Numbered from the stretch's first letter, positions 44,050-53,560 are shown. The stretch is DNA of 64,000 bases from Hyphomicrobiales bacterium (GCA_030456445.1 JAKDNM010000001.1:32024-96023), one strand, 5' to 3'. Made by a program: numbers and translations. The notes: generated from the sequence alone by a model not told the origin.

Positions 44050-44975
44050 CTATGACTATTCCCTCCATGCCCAATCTCGCGAGCATCCATTTCCGGAGAA
44101 CCCAATCCCGACGTTCACTATAGGAATTTCGAGCGATGATTTGCATCAAACTGGCCGTCCAGATAGCGTGTTAATTTCATAACCGGGCTTATGGCGATGA
44201 ATCTATTTCACGTCACCAAGCGGCGGGTGTGCATTGCTAGGCGAGACAACTCCCCACGATTTTAAAGCCACTTTGAGGATAATAAACCGGCACTCATGAT
44301 GTCCCGGACATGAGCGGCCGAAGCAGGATCAGAGCTCCGTCGTAGGTTCAAAGGCACGAAATTGAGCAGCCATTTCTCGCCGCTCGGGTTGGCTGTTCCG
44401 CATCAATCAAGGTGCTGACTATCCGCACATCGTTTGGCGATACGGAAGCTTCACCGCCTAGCACAGCCAAAAGGCCGTTGTGAGAGCGGCTGAATCGTAA
44501 AGTGGAGATGGCCAGCGGCCACGAGTGCTAATCTTCTCGACATATGTCCGGAAAGCGCCACGCAATTTTGCAGGATGCGGGTGACCTCCTCGCGCGAGAT
44601 GTCCGGTGTCGTCCGCAACCATTGAATGCTCCCGAAGAAGCGTTCGAGGTGGTGATCAAGGCGGAAAAACCTGTCTTGCCATACATGAATTGTGTCGTAG
44701 TTAGCCGTCGGAGTGCAGGAAGCCTAGTCGAGAACCAAAATCTTACCCTGATCCATCTCACATACTGCCCGTCGAGATAGTCGGTACCACGTGGTTTATT
44801 TGTAAGGATCGCGATAAGTGTCGGCGATCTGCGATAGATTTATCGGGGCCGTTCTACTGGCGTCATGCGCTCCCTGCCGACGTCTTGCTCGAGATTCCTA
44901 GGCATGCGCGGATTCAGATCGTCCATCAGGTGCTCGACCGGATCGACCTCTGAACTGACCTACACTGCAGCATCA
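44050..44975. other. Gene-poor stretch with decayed sequences
   Basis: Between the deformylase and the dihydropyrimidinase about 925 bases hold no intact gene. A degenerate aminotransferase lies at 44545-44800 (separate entry). A minus-strand piece ending at about 44840 reads VDPVEHLMDDLNPRMPRNLE before a stop and may be the tail of another lost protein. The part 44050-44500 shows nothing recognised apart from presumed promoter DNA for the deformylase operon. Confidence 0.45.
44545..44800 (-). pseudogene. Class IV aminotransferase remnant
   Basis: In shifting minus-strand frames the sequence reads RGTDYLDGQYV, then GKILVLD with a stop, then NYDTIHVWQDRFFRLDHHLE and RFFGSIQWLR, then EEVTRILQNCVALSGHM. 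Each block aligns with the intact aminotransferase at 35526-36512 (MDGQYL, ATYDTVHVWNGRFFRLDLHL, CVALSGH). It has at least one frameshift and one stop, and lacks the C-terminal two thirds. It is an old paralogue or a duplicated copy. Confidence 0.78.
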
Positions 44976-46364
44976 TCAAGCCGCTCGCGGGTTGGCCGAG
45001 CGGGGAAGATACTCACCTCGCCCTTCCCGCGCGGAAAGTTCGCCCTCTTCGAAGACGACGTCGCCACGGGAGATCGTCATACGATTGATCCCGCGTACCC
45101 GCATTCCTTCGAAAAGATTGAAATCGGTCCGCTGGTGCTGGTCCGCCGCTCGGATCGTCCGCTCCCCGGCCGGATCCCAGATAATGATGTCGGCATCGCC
45201 GCCTTCTGCGAGCAACCCCTTCTTGGGGTAAAGACCGAACGCGCGCGCCGCCGCGCTGGATGTTACGCGCACGAACTGTTCCGGTGTCAGCCGACCCGAG
45301 TTCACGCCGAGATGCCACAGCACATGAAGACGGTCCTCGATCGAGCCGGTGCCATTTGGGATGTCCGTGAACTTCGACCGACCGAGCAGCCGGTCCTCCG
45401 CCCTGAATCCAGCATGATCCGTTCCGGTAGTCTTGATGACGCCCGACGCAAGCGCCGCCCAGAGCGCTTCCTGATGCTCGGGTGGACGAAAGGGTGGACT
45501 CATCACATGCGCTGCCGCGAAGACCCAATCACAATCGCGGTAGACTTCGTCACTTATCGCCAGATGACAGGCGAGCGCTTCGCCTGTCACATCGACACCG
45601 CGCATCTGACCCCGCCGCAGCGCCTCAATCGCAGGAATGCAGCTGTTGTGCACCACGTAGAGCCGCGCCCCAACAGCTTCGGCAATGCAGATTGCGCGGT
45701 TGACTGCCTCGCCTTCCACTTCCGGCGGCCGAGATAACGGATGGAACTCTGGTCCCAGCTTACCCTCAGCCACGAATTTTTGCTGCAGGTAGTGCACGAG
45801 GTCGCCATTTTCGGCATGCACCAGACACAGCACACCAAGTTTCGCCGCAAGCGCGAACGACTTGATTAGCACATCGTCGCCCACCATCGTACCGCCCTTG
45901 TAGGCCATGAAGTGCTTGAAAGAGGTTATCCCTTCTCGGTCTACCAAATCGCGCAGTTCGCTCTCGGTCTGATCATCCCACCTAGTGACGGCGATATGAA
46001 ACCCGTAGTCGGCAACGCTCGGCCGGGCGCGCCGATGCCACTCCACACAGGCGTCGCGCAGCGGCTGTCCGTTTTCAGGAAAGATGAAATCAAGGATGGC
46101 GGTCGTCCCGCCCGCAAGCGCGGCGCTGGTTCCCGAGAAGAAGTCGTCCGCCGTGCGCGTGGCCATGAAGGGATAATCGAGATGGGTGTGTGGATCGATG
46201 CCGCCCGGCATCACCAGACAGCCGCCGGCGTCGATAATGCGTTCACCTGCGGCCGGCGCGATGTAGGAGGCCACCTCCCCGATGATGCCCCCGCGAACCC
46301 GTATATCGGCCCGGCTCGAACCGTCCTCATTGACGATGGTGCCGCCCCGGATGAGCACTGACAT
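44976..46364 (-). CDS. hydA: Dihydropyrimidinase / D-hydantoinase
   Basis: A 462-aa cyclic amidohydrolase that opens dihydropyrimidine or hydantoin rings to N-carbamoyl amino acids. The metal site is visible: GGIDPHTHLDYPF (HxH), SFKHFMAYKG with the carbamylated Lys, LVHAENGD, VVHNS and TTGTDHAGF. Next to beta-ureidopropionase, it would supply that enzyme's N-carbamoyl substrate. Its ATG shares one base with the GntR stop (TAATG). Confidence 0.92.
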   Translation of the reverse strand: MSVLIRGGTIVNEDGSSRADIRVRGGIIGEVASYIAPAAGERIIDAGGCLVMPGGIDPHTHLDYPFMATRTADDFFSGTSAALAGGTTAILDFIFPENGQPLRDACVEWHRRARPSVADYGFHIAVTRWDDQTESELRDLVDREGITSFKHFMAYKGGTMVGDDVLIKSFALAAKLGVLCLVHAENGDLVHYLQQKFVAEGKLGPEFHPLSRPPEVEGEAVNRAICIAEAVGARLYVVHNSCIPAIEALRRGQMRGVDVTGEALACHLAISDEVYRDCDWVFAAAHVMSPPFRPPEHQEALWAALASGVIKTTGTDHAGFRAEDRLLGRSKFTDIPNGTGSIEDRLHVLWHLGVNSGRLTPEQFVRVTSSAAARAFGLYPKKGLLAEGGDADIIIWDPAGERTIRAADQHQRTDFNLFEGMRVRGINRMTISRGDVVFEEGELSAREGRGEYLPRSANPRAA

Positions 46365-47089
46365 TACTGCCGCTCCAGTTCAGCCTGTTCCTCGAACTGA
46401 CGCTGCAGCAGCGTCAGGTTCGCCAAGGCTAGGTCGACTGTTTTGGCGGCGTGCTCCTCAAAGAGGCGGCATGCTCGGTCCGCATCGCGGTCGAACGCCG
46501 ACTCCATGATCCGCTCGTGTTCCCCGATCACATCGGAATCGCTCGCTCGTCCATAGTCGGCCATGAAACGGTAACGGCGCGATTGCGTGTAGAGCGACTT
46601 CACGATCGCCAGCAGCCGGGGAGAATCGCAGGCCGAAATGAGGCTTAGGTGGAAATCCTCGTGGGCAGCCTGCAGATCGAGATCATAGGAGATATTGGGA
46701 TTCCGCCGCTGCAGCGAGCGGCGGAAGATGTGGAACCGGCCGATAGCGACTGCCTCCCACTGCTCGCCGCCGTTCTTGATCGACCACCGGAGTGCGATGC
46801 TCTCGAGGTTCTCGCGTACTTTAAGCAGGTCGCGTAGGTCGGACTCCGATATCGTGGCGACGCGCGCGCCGCGCTGGTCGAGCTGTTGCACCAATCCTTC
46901 CGAAGCCAAACGCGCGACTGCCTCGCGGATAGTCGAGATGCTCGCACCATATTCGAGCTTCATCATATCGGAACGCAACTGCTGACCGGGCAGCAGCTTG
47001 CAGGTCAGAATGTCCCGCCGGATCGCTTGGTAGACGGTTCCGGCGAGCGTGCCCTGCGGTGGCTCTTGGTTGATCAGTGCGTTGGTCAC
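46364..47089 (-). CDS. GntR (FadR/FCD) family regulator
   Basis: A 241-aa regulator. The winged HTH (TVYQAIRRDILTCKLLPGQQ, ASISTIREAVARLASEGLVQ) precedes an all-helical FCD ligand domain with conserved AHEDFHLSLI and GEHERIMESAFDRDADRACR metal-binding residues. It lies within the operon between the ureidopropionase and dihydropyrimidinase genes. It likely represses the whole transport and degradation unit until a pyrimidine breakdown product binds. Confidence 0.92.
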   Translation of the reverse strand: MTNALINQEPPQGTLAGTVYQAIRRDILTCKLLPGQQLRSDMMKLEYGASISTIREAVARLASEGLVQQLDQRGARVATISESDLRDLLKVRENLESIALRWSIKNGGEQWEAVAIGRFHIFRRSLQRRNPNISYDLDLQAAHEDFHLSLISACDSPRLLAIVKSLYTQSRRYRFMADYGRASDSDVIGEHERIMESAFDRDADRACRLFEEHAAKTVDLALANLTLLQRQFEEQAELERQ

Positions 47090-47099
47090 TTAATGAAGC

Positions 47100-47966
47100 T
47101 CACATAATGTCACGCTGGCAAAGCGTCTGATAAAGGTCCGGCCGTCGGTCGCGGAAGAACTGCCACTCGTTTCTTACCTCGCGAAGCAGTGCCGTGTCCA
47201 AGTCGGCCACGACCAACTCGTCCTCATCTCCACCCTGCACGATAATATCGCCGCGCGGTCCAGCAAAGAAACTGTTGCCAAAGAATTTCGCCACTCGCCA
47301 TGGCTCCTCCACTCCGACCCGATTGATGGCGCCAACGAAGATGCCGTTGGCGACAGCCGCTGCCCTACCTTCCAGATCCCAGATGTGGCGACTGTGCTGG
47401 CCCGTCGCTGACGGCGTAAACACGATCTCGGCACCACCCAAGGCCAACGCGCGGAAGCCTTCGGGAAAGTGCCTATCGTAGCATATGTAGACACCGATCC
47501 GACCCGCTGCGGTCTCAAACACCGGGTAGCCGAGGTTGCCTGGCTTGAAGAAGAACTTCTCCGGCCATGTGGTCAGGTCGGGGATGTGGGTTTTCCGGTA
47601 TTTGCCCAGGTACGCTCCGTCCGCATCGATCACCGCCGCGGTATTGTAGTAGACGCCCGGCGCTTCCTCCTCGTAGATCGGCGCCACGATGACGATGCCG
47701 TAGCGTTTCGCCCAATCACGGACCCGGGTGATGGTGGGACCGTCCGGCACCTGCTCGGCGGCAGCGAACCATTTGTTGTCCCGGCTCGGGCAGAAATATG
47801 GCTGGTTAAATACCTCCTGGAAGCAGACAGCCTGGACGCCCTGCGCGGCGGCACGCTCGACGTAGGCTTCATGCGCGTCCAGCATCGCATCCCGGATCGC
47901 GGGGATCTCGGCCTGGGTGTCCTTCTTTAGGCTCAGTTGCACCAAGCCGCATTTGATCAACGTCAT
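47100..47966 (-). CDS. Beta-ureidopropionase / N-carbamoyl amidohydrolase
   Basis: A 288-aa nitrilase-superfamily enzyme that releases an amino acid, CO2 and ammonia from N-carbamoyl compounds. Catalytic residues: Glu in VCFQEVFNQPYFCPSRD, Lys in GKYRKTHIPD and Cys in GVYICYDRHFPEGFRAL. The closest match in motif form is N-carbamoyl-beta-alanine amidohydrolase, with N-carbamoylputrescine amidase as an alternative. It overlaps livM by 4 nt (ATGA) and precedes gntR by 10 bases, all on the same strand. Confidence 0.9.
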   Translation of the reverse strand: MTLIKCGLVQLSLKKDTQAEIPAIRDAMLDAHEAYVERAAAQGVQAVCFQEVFNQPYFCPSRDNKWFAAAEQVPDGPTITRVRDWAKRYGIVIVAPIYEEEAPGVYYNTAAVIDADGAYLGKYRKTHIPDLTTWPEKFFFKPGNLGYPVFETAAGRIGVYICYDRHFPEGFRALALGGAEIVFTPSATGQHSRHIWDLEGRAAAVANGIFVGAINRVGVEEPWRVAKFFGNSFFAGPRGDIIVQGGDEDELVVADLDTALLREVRNEWQFFRDRRPDLYQTLCQRDIM

Positions 47967-49036
47967 GTAGTCTTCTCCTTAGCGATGTCGTTGGCGGAGC
48001 CGCCCACCACGGGCCGGCTGGGTTCCGCGAAAGTTTGATTGGCAATCCGGTCCGGCAGGATGCCGCGTGGCCGCACCAGCAGCATGCAGAGCATGATCAG
48101 CGCGATTCCGAGTTCTTGCGATCCAGGTGGCAGAGAAAGCACGGTAAAGGACACGTCCACTCCACGCTCGAGTTGTCGGAGCAGTTCCACGACCAGACTG
48201 ATAAGCACCGTGCCCGCGACCGCGCCCATCAGGCTGCGGCTGCCTCCGACCACAAGCATGGCAAGCGTGACGAATGTCATGCTCAGCGAAAACGCGTCTA
48301 CTGAAATGGTTCCAAGGAAATGCGCATAAAGAGCGCCGCCGCAGCCCAGCACGAACGCGCTGAGCGCATAGGATGCCAGCCGGCCAGCGAGGATGTCGAT
48401 TCCGACCGAGCGCGCGGCGACTTCATCGTCACGTGCAGCGCGTGCCCGCAGTCCGATGTTAGACGTCTCGAACAATCTCGCCGCGATCGCGGCCAGCGCC
48501 ACCCATGCCAAAATCATCCATGCATCCTTATAGCCCGGGAGGCCTACGATGGAGCTGGTTCCCAGCGTGACGGCATCCCAGTTTGAGTAGGAGATTGCGG
48601 TGACCATGTAGACGGCCAGCGTCGCGATGCTCGCCGTAATACCGGCCAATCGCAGCAGCGGAATGCCGATGATGATCGCAATCGACGCAGTCAGTCCCCC
48701 TGAGACAAGCACGGAAACCGGAACCGGCAGGTTGTGGTTATGGAGCAGCGAAGGCAGTCCCGGCATGTTCAGCTTCTTCAGCGGCAGCGGAAGCGTCATC
48801 CATGCCGTGCAATAGGCGCCGATGCAGATGAAAGCCGCGTGGCCGAACGAGGTAATCCCGGTATTGCCCACGAAAACGTAGAGCCCGATCACCAGCGTCG
48901 TCATGATCAGCATTTCGACCAAGCTGTTCTGTACCAGCCGTGTGCCAGATAGGTCGACGATCGCGACGAGTAGCGCCAGGACGGCGATGACGACCAGCGC
49001 GGGCAGCAAGCGCGCAATGAGATCGCGGATCGGCAT
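47963..49036 (-). CDS. livM: Branched-chain-type ABC permease LivM (second set)
   Basis: A 357-aa permease. IGLRARAARDDEVAARSVGI is the EAA-type loop and FVGNTGITSFGHAAFICIGA the conserved N-terminal motif. The ATG at 49036 shares a base with the livH stop (TGATG); the much longer open frame upstream is antisense-like arginine-rich noise. It is coupled to the ureidopropionase gene, linking transport to degradation. Confidence 0.92.
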   Translation of the reverse strand: MPIRDLIARLLPALVVIAVLALLVAIVDLSGTRLVQNSLVEMLIMTTLVIGLYVFVGNTGITSFGHAAFICIGAYCTAWMTLPLPLKKLNMPGLPSLLHNHNLPVPVSVLVSGGLTASIAIIIGIPLLRLAGITASIATLAVYMVTAISYSNWDAVTLGTSSIVGLPGYKDAWMILAWVALAAIAARLFETSNIGLRARAARDDEVAARSVGIDILAGRLASYALSAFVLGCGGALYAHFLGTISVDAFSLSMTFVTLAMLVVGGSRSLMGAVAGTVLISLVVELLRQLERGVDVSFTVLSLPPGSQELGIALIMLCMLLVRPRGILPDRIANQTFAEPSRPVVGGSANDIAKEKTT

Positions 49037-49947
49037 CAGACACGCTCCCGGAGCGTCGAAACCTGCAACAGGCCGCCGGGTCGCAGAAGTAAGATCATGA
49101 TGACCACCAGGAAGACGAACGCGTCTCGCGCACCGCGCAGGCTGTCGGGAAGCAGCGCCTGCATGAACACGCTTACCGCTCCCACCAAGTAGCCGCCGAT
49201 CACTGCGCCGAGCAGGCTTCCCATGCCGCCGATTACGGTTGCGACAAAACCCATCAGGACGAGCGGGACGCCCATGCGGTAGCTGAGCAGTCCGCTCTTT
49301 ATGACCACGAAGAAAGAGATGGTCGCGGCAAGCACGCCGCTGATTGCGAAGGCGATGCCGATCACGGTGTTGGCCCGCACGCCGAGCAGCCGCGTCATGT
49401 TGAAATTCTCTGATGCGGCGCGGACCCAGATCCCGTATTTCGACCAGCGCAGAAATCCTCCGATGGCGCACAGAAGGAACGCAGTGACGGCGACCATGAG
49501 CACGTCCAGCAGCAGTACGCGCATGCCGCCGAAGGTGATGGTCTGGCTCAGCGACGCACCGATGTTGAGTGCCTTGGGCCTGCTACCATATTCGAAAAGG
49601 ATAGCGTTCTGGATGAAGAAGCTTACGGCGAACGAGGCGATCAGCATCGTCGTCGGGTCGGCCTTTCTGAGCGGCCTGAAAGCCAGCCGCTCGATCAGCA
49701 GCGCCGCGGCCATGACTATTGCGACGATTGTAAAGACCATCAACGGCCAAGGCCAGCCACCGATCCAGAGCACTGCCGTGGCGCTTGCCGACGGCACGAT
49801 CAGCGCGTAGGCGCCGATCGTGATCAAGTCTCCATGGGCGAAGTTGACGAGACGCATGATTCCAAAAATCAGGCCGATTCCTAGCGCCACCAAGGCATAG
49901 AGACTGCCTAGGCTGATCGCGTCGATGAGAGTCTGAGCGATATACAT
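49036..49947 (-). CDS. livH: Branched-chain-type ABC permease LivH (second set)
   Basis: A 303-aa permease with LIFGIMRLVNFAHGDLITIG near the N-terminus and RAASENFNMTRLLGVRANTV as EAA loop. The ATG at 49947 is the family's usual start and lies 22 bases after the livK stop. With LivM it makes the channel of the proposed pyrimidine or hydantoin uptake system. Confidence 0.92.
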   Translation of the reverse strand: MYIAQTLIDAISLGSLYALVALGIGLIFGIMRLVNFAHGDLITIGAYALIVPSASATAVLWIGGWPWPLMVFTIVAIVMAAALLIERLAFRPLRKADPTTMLIASFAVSFFIQNAILFEYGSRPKALNIGASLSQTITFGGMRVLLLDVLMVAVTAFLLCAIGGFLRWSKYGIWVRAASENFNMTRLLGVRANTVIGIAFAISGVLAATISFFVVIKSGLLSYRMGVPLVLMGFVATVIGGMGSLLGAVIGGYLVGAVSVFMQALLPDSLRGARDAFVFLVVIMILLLRPGGLLQVSTLRERV

Positions 49948-49969
49948 TGCGCGCCTCGCCGAGTGCCGC

Positions 49970-51157
49970 TTACTGCGGGAAGAGCAGCGACATGGACGGG
50001 GTTGCACCGCTCGTCTGATAGCGGATTGCCTTATGCTTGCCGTTCTCCACTGCCATCATCAGCGCCGGCCACTTCAGCTGGATGTGCATTTCCGGCGTGA
50101 ACGTAATCGGCACCCCGACAATCTTCTCGTCCGTGAACTTGTTGAACTCGGCGAGCACGGCATCCGTTTCATCGGTGCCAGCCCGCTCGACAGCGAGTGC
50201 GTAGCCCTTGATCAGCCCGTAGCCGGTTACGAAGTTCGAGGTCACGGGTCGCTGCCCAGTCCTTTTCATATATTTGTCCAGCAGCGCCTGGGACTCCGGC
50301 GAAGGTTCGTCGCCGAAGATCGACATGTAGGCATTGTAATAGAAGCCTGAGAGGTTTGGTACCGAACCCAGCCAAAAGTCGCCGTCTAACGCTTGGGACG
50401 TGATTAGCGGCGTTTTGATGCCGGCGTCGCGCAGTTGCTTGATGGCACTGGCACCGCCAGGCAGATAAGTGCACAGCATGATGACGTCGGGCTGCTGCGG
50501 CAGAGCCAGTAGCCGCGTGATCTGCGCCGAGATCGACGGGTCGTCGTTTCGCCAGGTGTCCTCACCGAGGAAGCCTTCCTCGCCCACGAGTTCCTTCCAG
50601 CGAGCGTTGAAGCCGGCGCAGGTCGACTTGTCGAACTCAATGGTCGTGTCGAGCAGCGAGTAGGCCTTCCGCCAACCTTCCTCATAGCCGAAATCAGCGA
50701 GCACATAGCCACCCGACTGCGCCGCAAACGACCAGGAGAAGGCATGCGAGCCAACGCCCTGAACGCCCATCTTCGGATCGTTGGCGCAAAGCGAGATAGC
50801 GATTACACCAGCCGATTCCGCCGCGAAGGCAGCTGGACTGCCCATGTCGTAGTCGCACGACACAACGACCAGCTTCGCGCCTTGGTCCACCATCTCCTGG
50901 CCCGCACGAGCGCCCTCGGTGCGGTCGGTTTTCGTGTCGGCCTCGACAATCTTTATCTGCCGGCCGAGTAAGCCACCGGCCGAGTTGATCTCCTCAATGG
51001 CAATCTTTGCCGCCTCGACCGAAGAAGATTCATAGGACAGCCAGCCACTCTGCGCGGTCGCAAATCCGATTATTATCGGCTCCTGGGCGGCAATCATGGA
51101 TGTCGTGGACATCATGATCGCACCGAAGACACCGAAGGCCTTCATTTGTTCCCTCAT
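49970..51157 (-). CDS. livK: Branched-chain-type substrate-binding protein (second set)
   Basis: A 395-aa periplasmic protein with a signal peptide over residues 1-24 (FGVFGAIMMSTTSMIAAQ). The core begins IIIGFATAQSGWLSYESSSV and has NSAGGLLGRQIKIVEADTKT and SGFYYNAYMSIF, close to amide/urea-type or ring-compound binders of the Peripla_BP_6 family. The ATG at 51157 follows AAGGGGAAC. It is divergent from livF across a short AT-rich region holding a dyad. Ligand proposed from context only. Confidence 0.9.
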   Translation of the reverse strand: MREQMKAFGVFGAIMMSTTSMIAAQEPIIIGFATAQSGWLSYESSSVEAAKIAIEEINSAGGLLGRQIKIVEADTKTDRTEGARAGQEMVDQGAKLVVVSCDYDMGSPAAFAAESAGVIAISLCANDPKMGVQGVGSHAFSWSFAAQSGGYVLADFGYEEGWRKAYSLLDTTIEFDKSTCAGFNARWKELVGEEGFLGEDTWRNDDPSISAQITRLLALPQQPDVIMLCTYLPGGASAIKQLRDAGIKTPLITSQALDGDFWLGSVPNLSGFYYNAYMSIFGDEPSPESQALLDKYMKRTGQRPVTSNFVTGYGLIKGYALAVERAGTDETDAVLAEFNKFTDEKIVGVPITFTPEMHIQLKWPALMMAVENGKHKAIRYQTSGATPSMSLLFPQ

Positions 51158-51227
51158 GCCGTTCCCCTTGTTCAGCAAGTTGCTGGATCGCACATGCCGC
51201 AAATGTCGCGTGATCAGAAAATACTTG

Positions 51228-51260
51228 CAATTTCGATATGTCAATATAATTTCGAAATTG
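51228..51260. promoter_or_regulatory. Inverted repeat in livK/livF divergent promoter
   Basis: CAATTTCG (51228-51235) is mirrored by CGAAATTG (51253-51260). A perfect 12-bp palindrome, AATTTCGAAATT, lies at 51248-51259. Both lie between the divergent livK and livF starts in strikingly AT-rich DNA. They are natural targets for the GntR regulator of this unit. Confidence 0.55.
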
Positions 51261-51281
51261 TTATGGAATTTCGGAGAGAAA

Positions 51282-51989
51282 ATGCTTCGGGTCTTCAATC
51301 TGACGGTCAGCTACGGTTCCACTCGGGCCGTCGACGACGCCTCGCTCAGCGTCGCAGATAACTCGATTACCTGTGTCTTCGGCTTGAATGGAGCGGGCAA
51401 GTCCTCGCTCTTGCGCGCCATCGTCGGGCTGGCTCCCCTTCGTTCGGGGGAGGTATTCTTGGACTCACGCCGTGTTACCGGCTCGAGGCCAGAGGACCTT
51501 GCGCGCCTTGGGATGACGCTAGTCCCGGAGGGGCGCGACATCTTCAAGACACTTACGGTGCAGGAAAACCTAATGGTTCCCATTGGTCCGGGCGGCGACG
51601 ACGATCCGGTGGCGGAGGTGCTGGAACTCTTTCCCATCCTGCGCGAGCGCTTGCGCTCGCCGGCCGGCTTGCTTTCGGGCGGCGAGCAGCAGCAACTCGC
51701 CATTGCCCGCGCGCTTGTCATGCGGCCGAAGATGATTCTGGTCGACGAGCCTTCGCTCGGCTTGGCACCGCTGATGATCGAGAAGGTCTACTCTCACTTC
51801 CTCGAACTCAAGCGGCGGGGGCTGACCATCCTAGTGGTCGAGCAGAACGTGTCCCGTGTCCTTTCCGTGACCGACAAAGCTTACCTGATGTCGAATGGGC
51901 ATCTGCAGTCGGCCGGTGGAATCAAGGACCTGGTGGAGCGGAAGAAGATAGAGCGGGCCTATTTTGGGGAAAGCCCTGAGCGGCGATGA
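51282..51989 (+). CDS. livF: Branched-chain-type ABC ATPase LivF (second set)
   Basis: A 235-aa ATPase. Walker A is GLNGAGKSSLLRAI, the signature LLSGGEQQQLAIARALVM, Walker B MILVDEPSLGLAPLMIEK. The ATG at 51282 follows GGAGAGAAA. It is transcribed away from livK, so the transporter genes are split into two divergent operons sharing one promoter region. It overlaps livG by 4 nt. Confidence 0.92.
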   Translation: MLRVFNLTVSYGSTRAVDDASLSVADNSITCVFGLNGAGKSSLLRAIVGLAPLRSGEVFLDSRRVTGSRPEDLARLGMTLVPEGRDIFKTLTVQENLMVPIGPGGDDDPVAEVLELFPILRERLRSPAGLLSGGEQQQLAIARALVMRPKMILVDEPSLGLAPLMIEKVYSHFLELKRRGLTILVVEQNVSRVLSVTDKAYLMSNGHLQSAGGIKDLVERKKIERAYFGESPERR

Positions 51990-52708
51990 AAATGATCCAC
52001 GAGCGACTCTCGACCAGGGCGGTCCACGTCGACTTCGGCGGCGTCACGGCACTCGCGGGGATTAACCTCACTGTTAACCGGGGCGAAATACTTGGCCTCA
52101 TCGGGCCGAACGGCGCGGGCAAGACGACGCTGGTGAATGTGCTCACCGGCTATCAGAGGCCCGACGCCGGCTTCGTCTTCCTCGACGAGAAAGACATCAC
52201 CGGCGCAATACCCCACAAGGTCAGCCGGCTGGGCGTATCCCGCACGTTCCAGGCGGTGCGACTGTTTCAGGGGTTGAGCGTCCGCGAGAACGTGCTTGCG
52301 GCTGCCGTCACGCATCTGTCCAACAGGAATGAGGCGGAGGCGCGAGTCCGGGACCTGCTCAACTGGATTGGTTCGGCTTCCGTTGCAAGCCGAAAATCCG
52401 CCGAGCTTCCATACGGTCAGGAGCGTCTCGTCGGCATCGCACGCGCCCTCGCGACGGCGCCTTCCTTCTTGCTGCTGGACGAGCCTGCTGCGGGAACCAA
52501 CGCGGCAGAGGCGATAGAGCTGTCGCGCATCATCCGTGAGATCCCCACGAAGTTTGGCTGCGGCATCATTCTGATCGAGCACAATGTCCCTATGGTGCTG
52601 GGTACCTGCGACCGCGTCCATGTGCTCGATGCGGGACGCACGATTGCTGTTGGCCTCCCTGCGGAAGTGGCCGCGAACGCCGAGGTGAGACGCGCATATC
52701 TCGGCTAA
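51986..52708 (+). CDS. livG: Branched-chain-type ABC ATPase LivG (second set)
   Basis: A 240-aa ATPase. Walker A is GPNGAGKTTLVNVLTG, then GVSRTFQAVRLFQGLSVREN, the signature ELPYGQERLVGIARALAT (PYGQ in place of SYGQ) and Walker B LLLDEPAAGTNAAEAIE. It is shorter than livG of the first set but complete. It ends the divergent two-gene operon. Confidence 0.92.
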   Translation: MKMIHERLSTRAVHVDFGGVTALAGINLTVNRGEILGLIGPNGAGKTTLVNVLTGYQRPDAGFVFLDEKDITGAIPHKVSRLGVSRTFQAVRLFQGLSVRENVLAAAVTHLSNRNEAEARVRDLLNWIGSASVASRKSAELPYGQERLVGIARALATAPSFLLLDEPAAGTNAAEAIELSRIIREIPTKFGCGIILIEHNVPMVLGTCDRVHVLDAGRTIAVGLPAEVAANAEVRRAYLG

Positions 52709-52865
52709 AGGCCGTTTGCGGACCGTCCGCGGCGTTCATTGATTTCCAGAAAGCTATCAATGATACTCGTCCACGGCATGATTGAAGACTATCGAGCGGG
52801 TCTCTCCGTCAATCAATGCGGAGGAGCGCGAGGCCGGACGCAAGATTCAATGTCCTTTGATGGTG

Positions 52866-53560
52866 CTATGCGCAGGGCAAGGCGTTGCAAATATAACCTC
52901 CGCCTTTTCGGCGGCATGGGCGGCTGCGCAATGATCGGGCACGGTCATCAATGTCTCGTCTGGAGGACGAGGGCGGCTCTCCACGCTCGTCGCCGGCGCC
53001 TGCCTGCTCGTGCTGCTGGTGCCATTACAGGATGTGCTGGCTGTCGTGCCAGTGGCAGCACTGACGGCGGTGATGATTATGGTTTCGATCAACACTTTCC
53101 CGTGGGCTTCGCTCGGGCGCCTGCGCACGAACCCTTGGCCGTAGTCCATTGTGATGCTCGCAACCCTGATCGCAGTGGTGACGACAGGTGACCTTTCCAT
53201 CGGAGTGTTGCTCTTCGGCGTGTTCTTCGCGGGGAAGGTGTCGAAGCTGGGCCACGTCTCATCTGCGCTTTCCGATGACGGCCACGTGCGAACCTATGCA
53301 GTCGAGGGACAGGTGTTCTTTGCATCCGCCGGCATCTTCGCCGAAGTCCATGGATGTGTTGGAGCCGGTACAGAAAATTATCATCGATGTCAGCGCTGGG
53401 CATTTCTGGGATATCTCTGCGGTGAGCGCACTGGACCGCGTGGTATTGAAGGCACGGCGACGCGGCCGCGAGGTTGAAGTCGTGGCATTAAACACAGCCA
53501 GTGCTACCATGGTCGAGCGCTATGGTGCTCACAAGCAAGACCAACATAAGGGTGCACGCT
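52866..53560 (+). pseudogene. SulP-family anion transporter, decayed 3' half
   Basis: Fragments in three plus-strand frames reconstruct the second half of a SulP permease: GQGVANITSA, FGGMGGCAMIG, RLSTLVAGACLLVLLVPLQD, VPVAALTAVMIMVSINTFPW, then after a stop VMLATLIAVVTTGDLSIGVL, and finally a STAS-like VQKIIIDVSAGHFWDISAVS. There are several frameshifts and a stop, and the N-terminal half is absent. It is a dead gene flanking the downstream island. Confidence 0.8.

Noticed and set aside
48867..49471. N-terminal extension of the second livM by about 145 codons
   Set aside because: The extension is arginine-rich and overlaps livH out of frame. The ATG at 49036 sits at the conserved start and overlaps the livH stop.
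53089..53403. Minus-strand frame across the SulP remnant
   Set aside because: Cys/His/Arg-rich with no motif, and opposite to recognisable SulP blocks.
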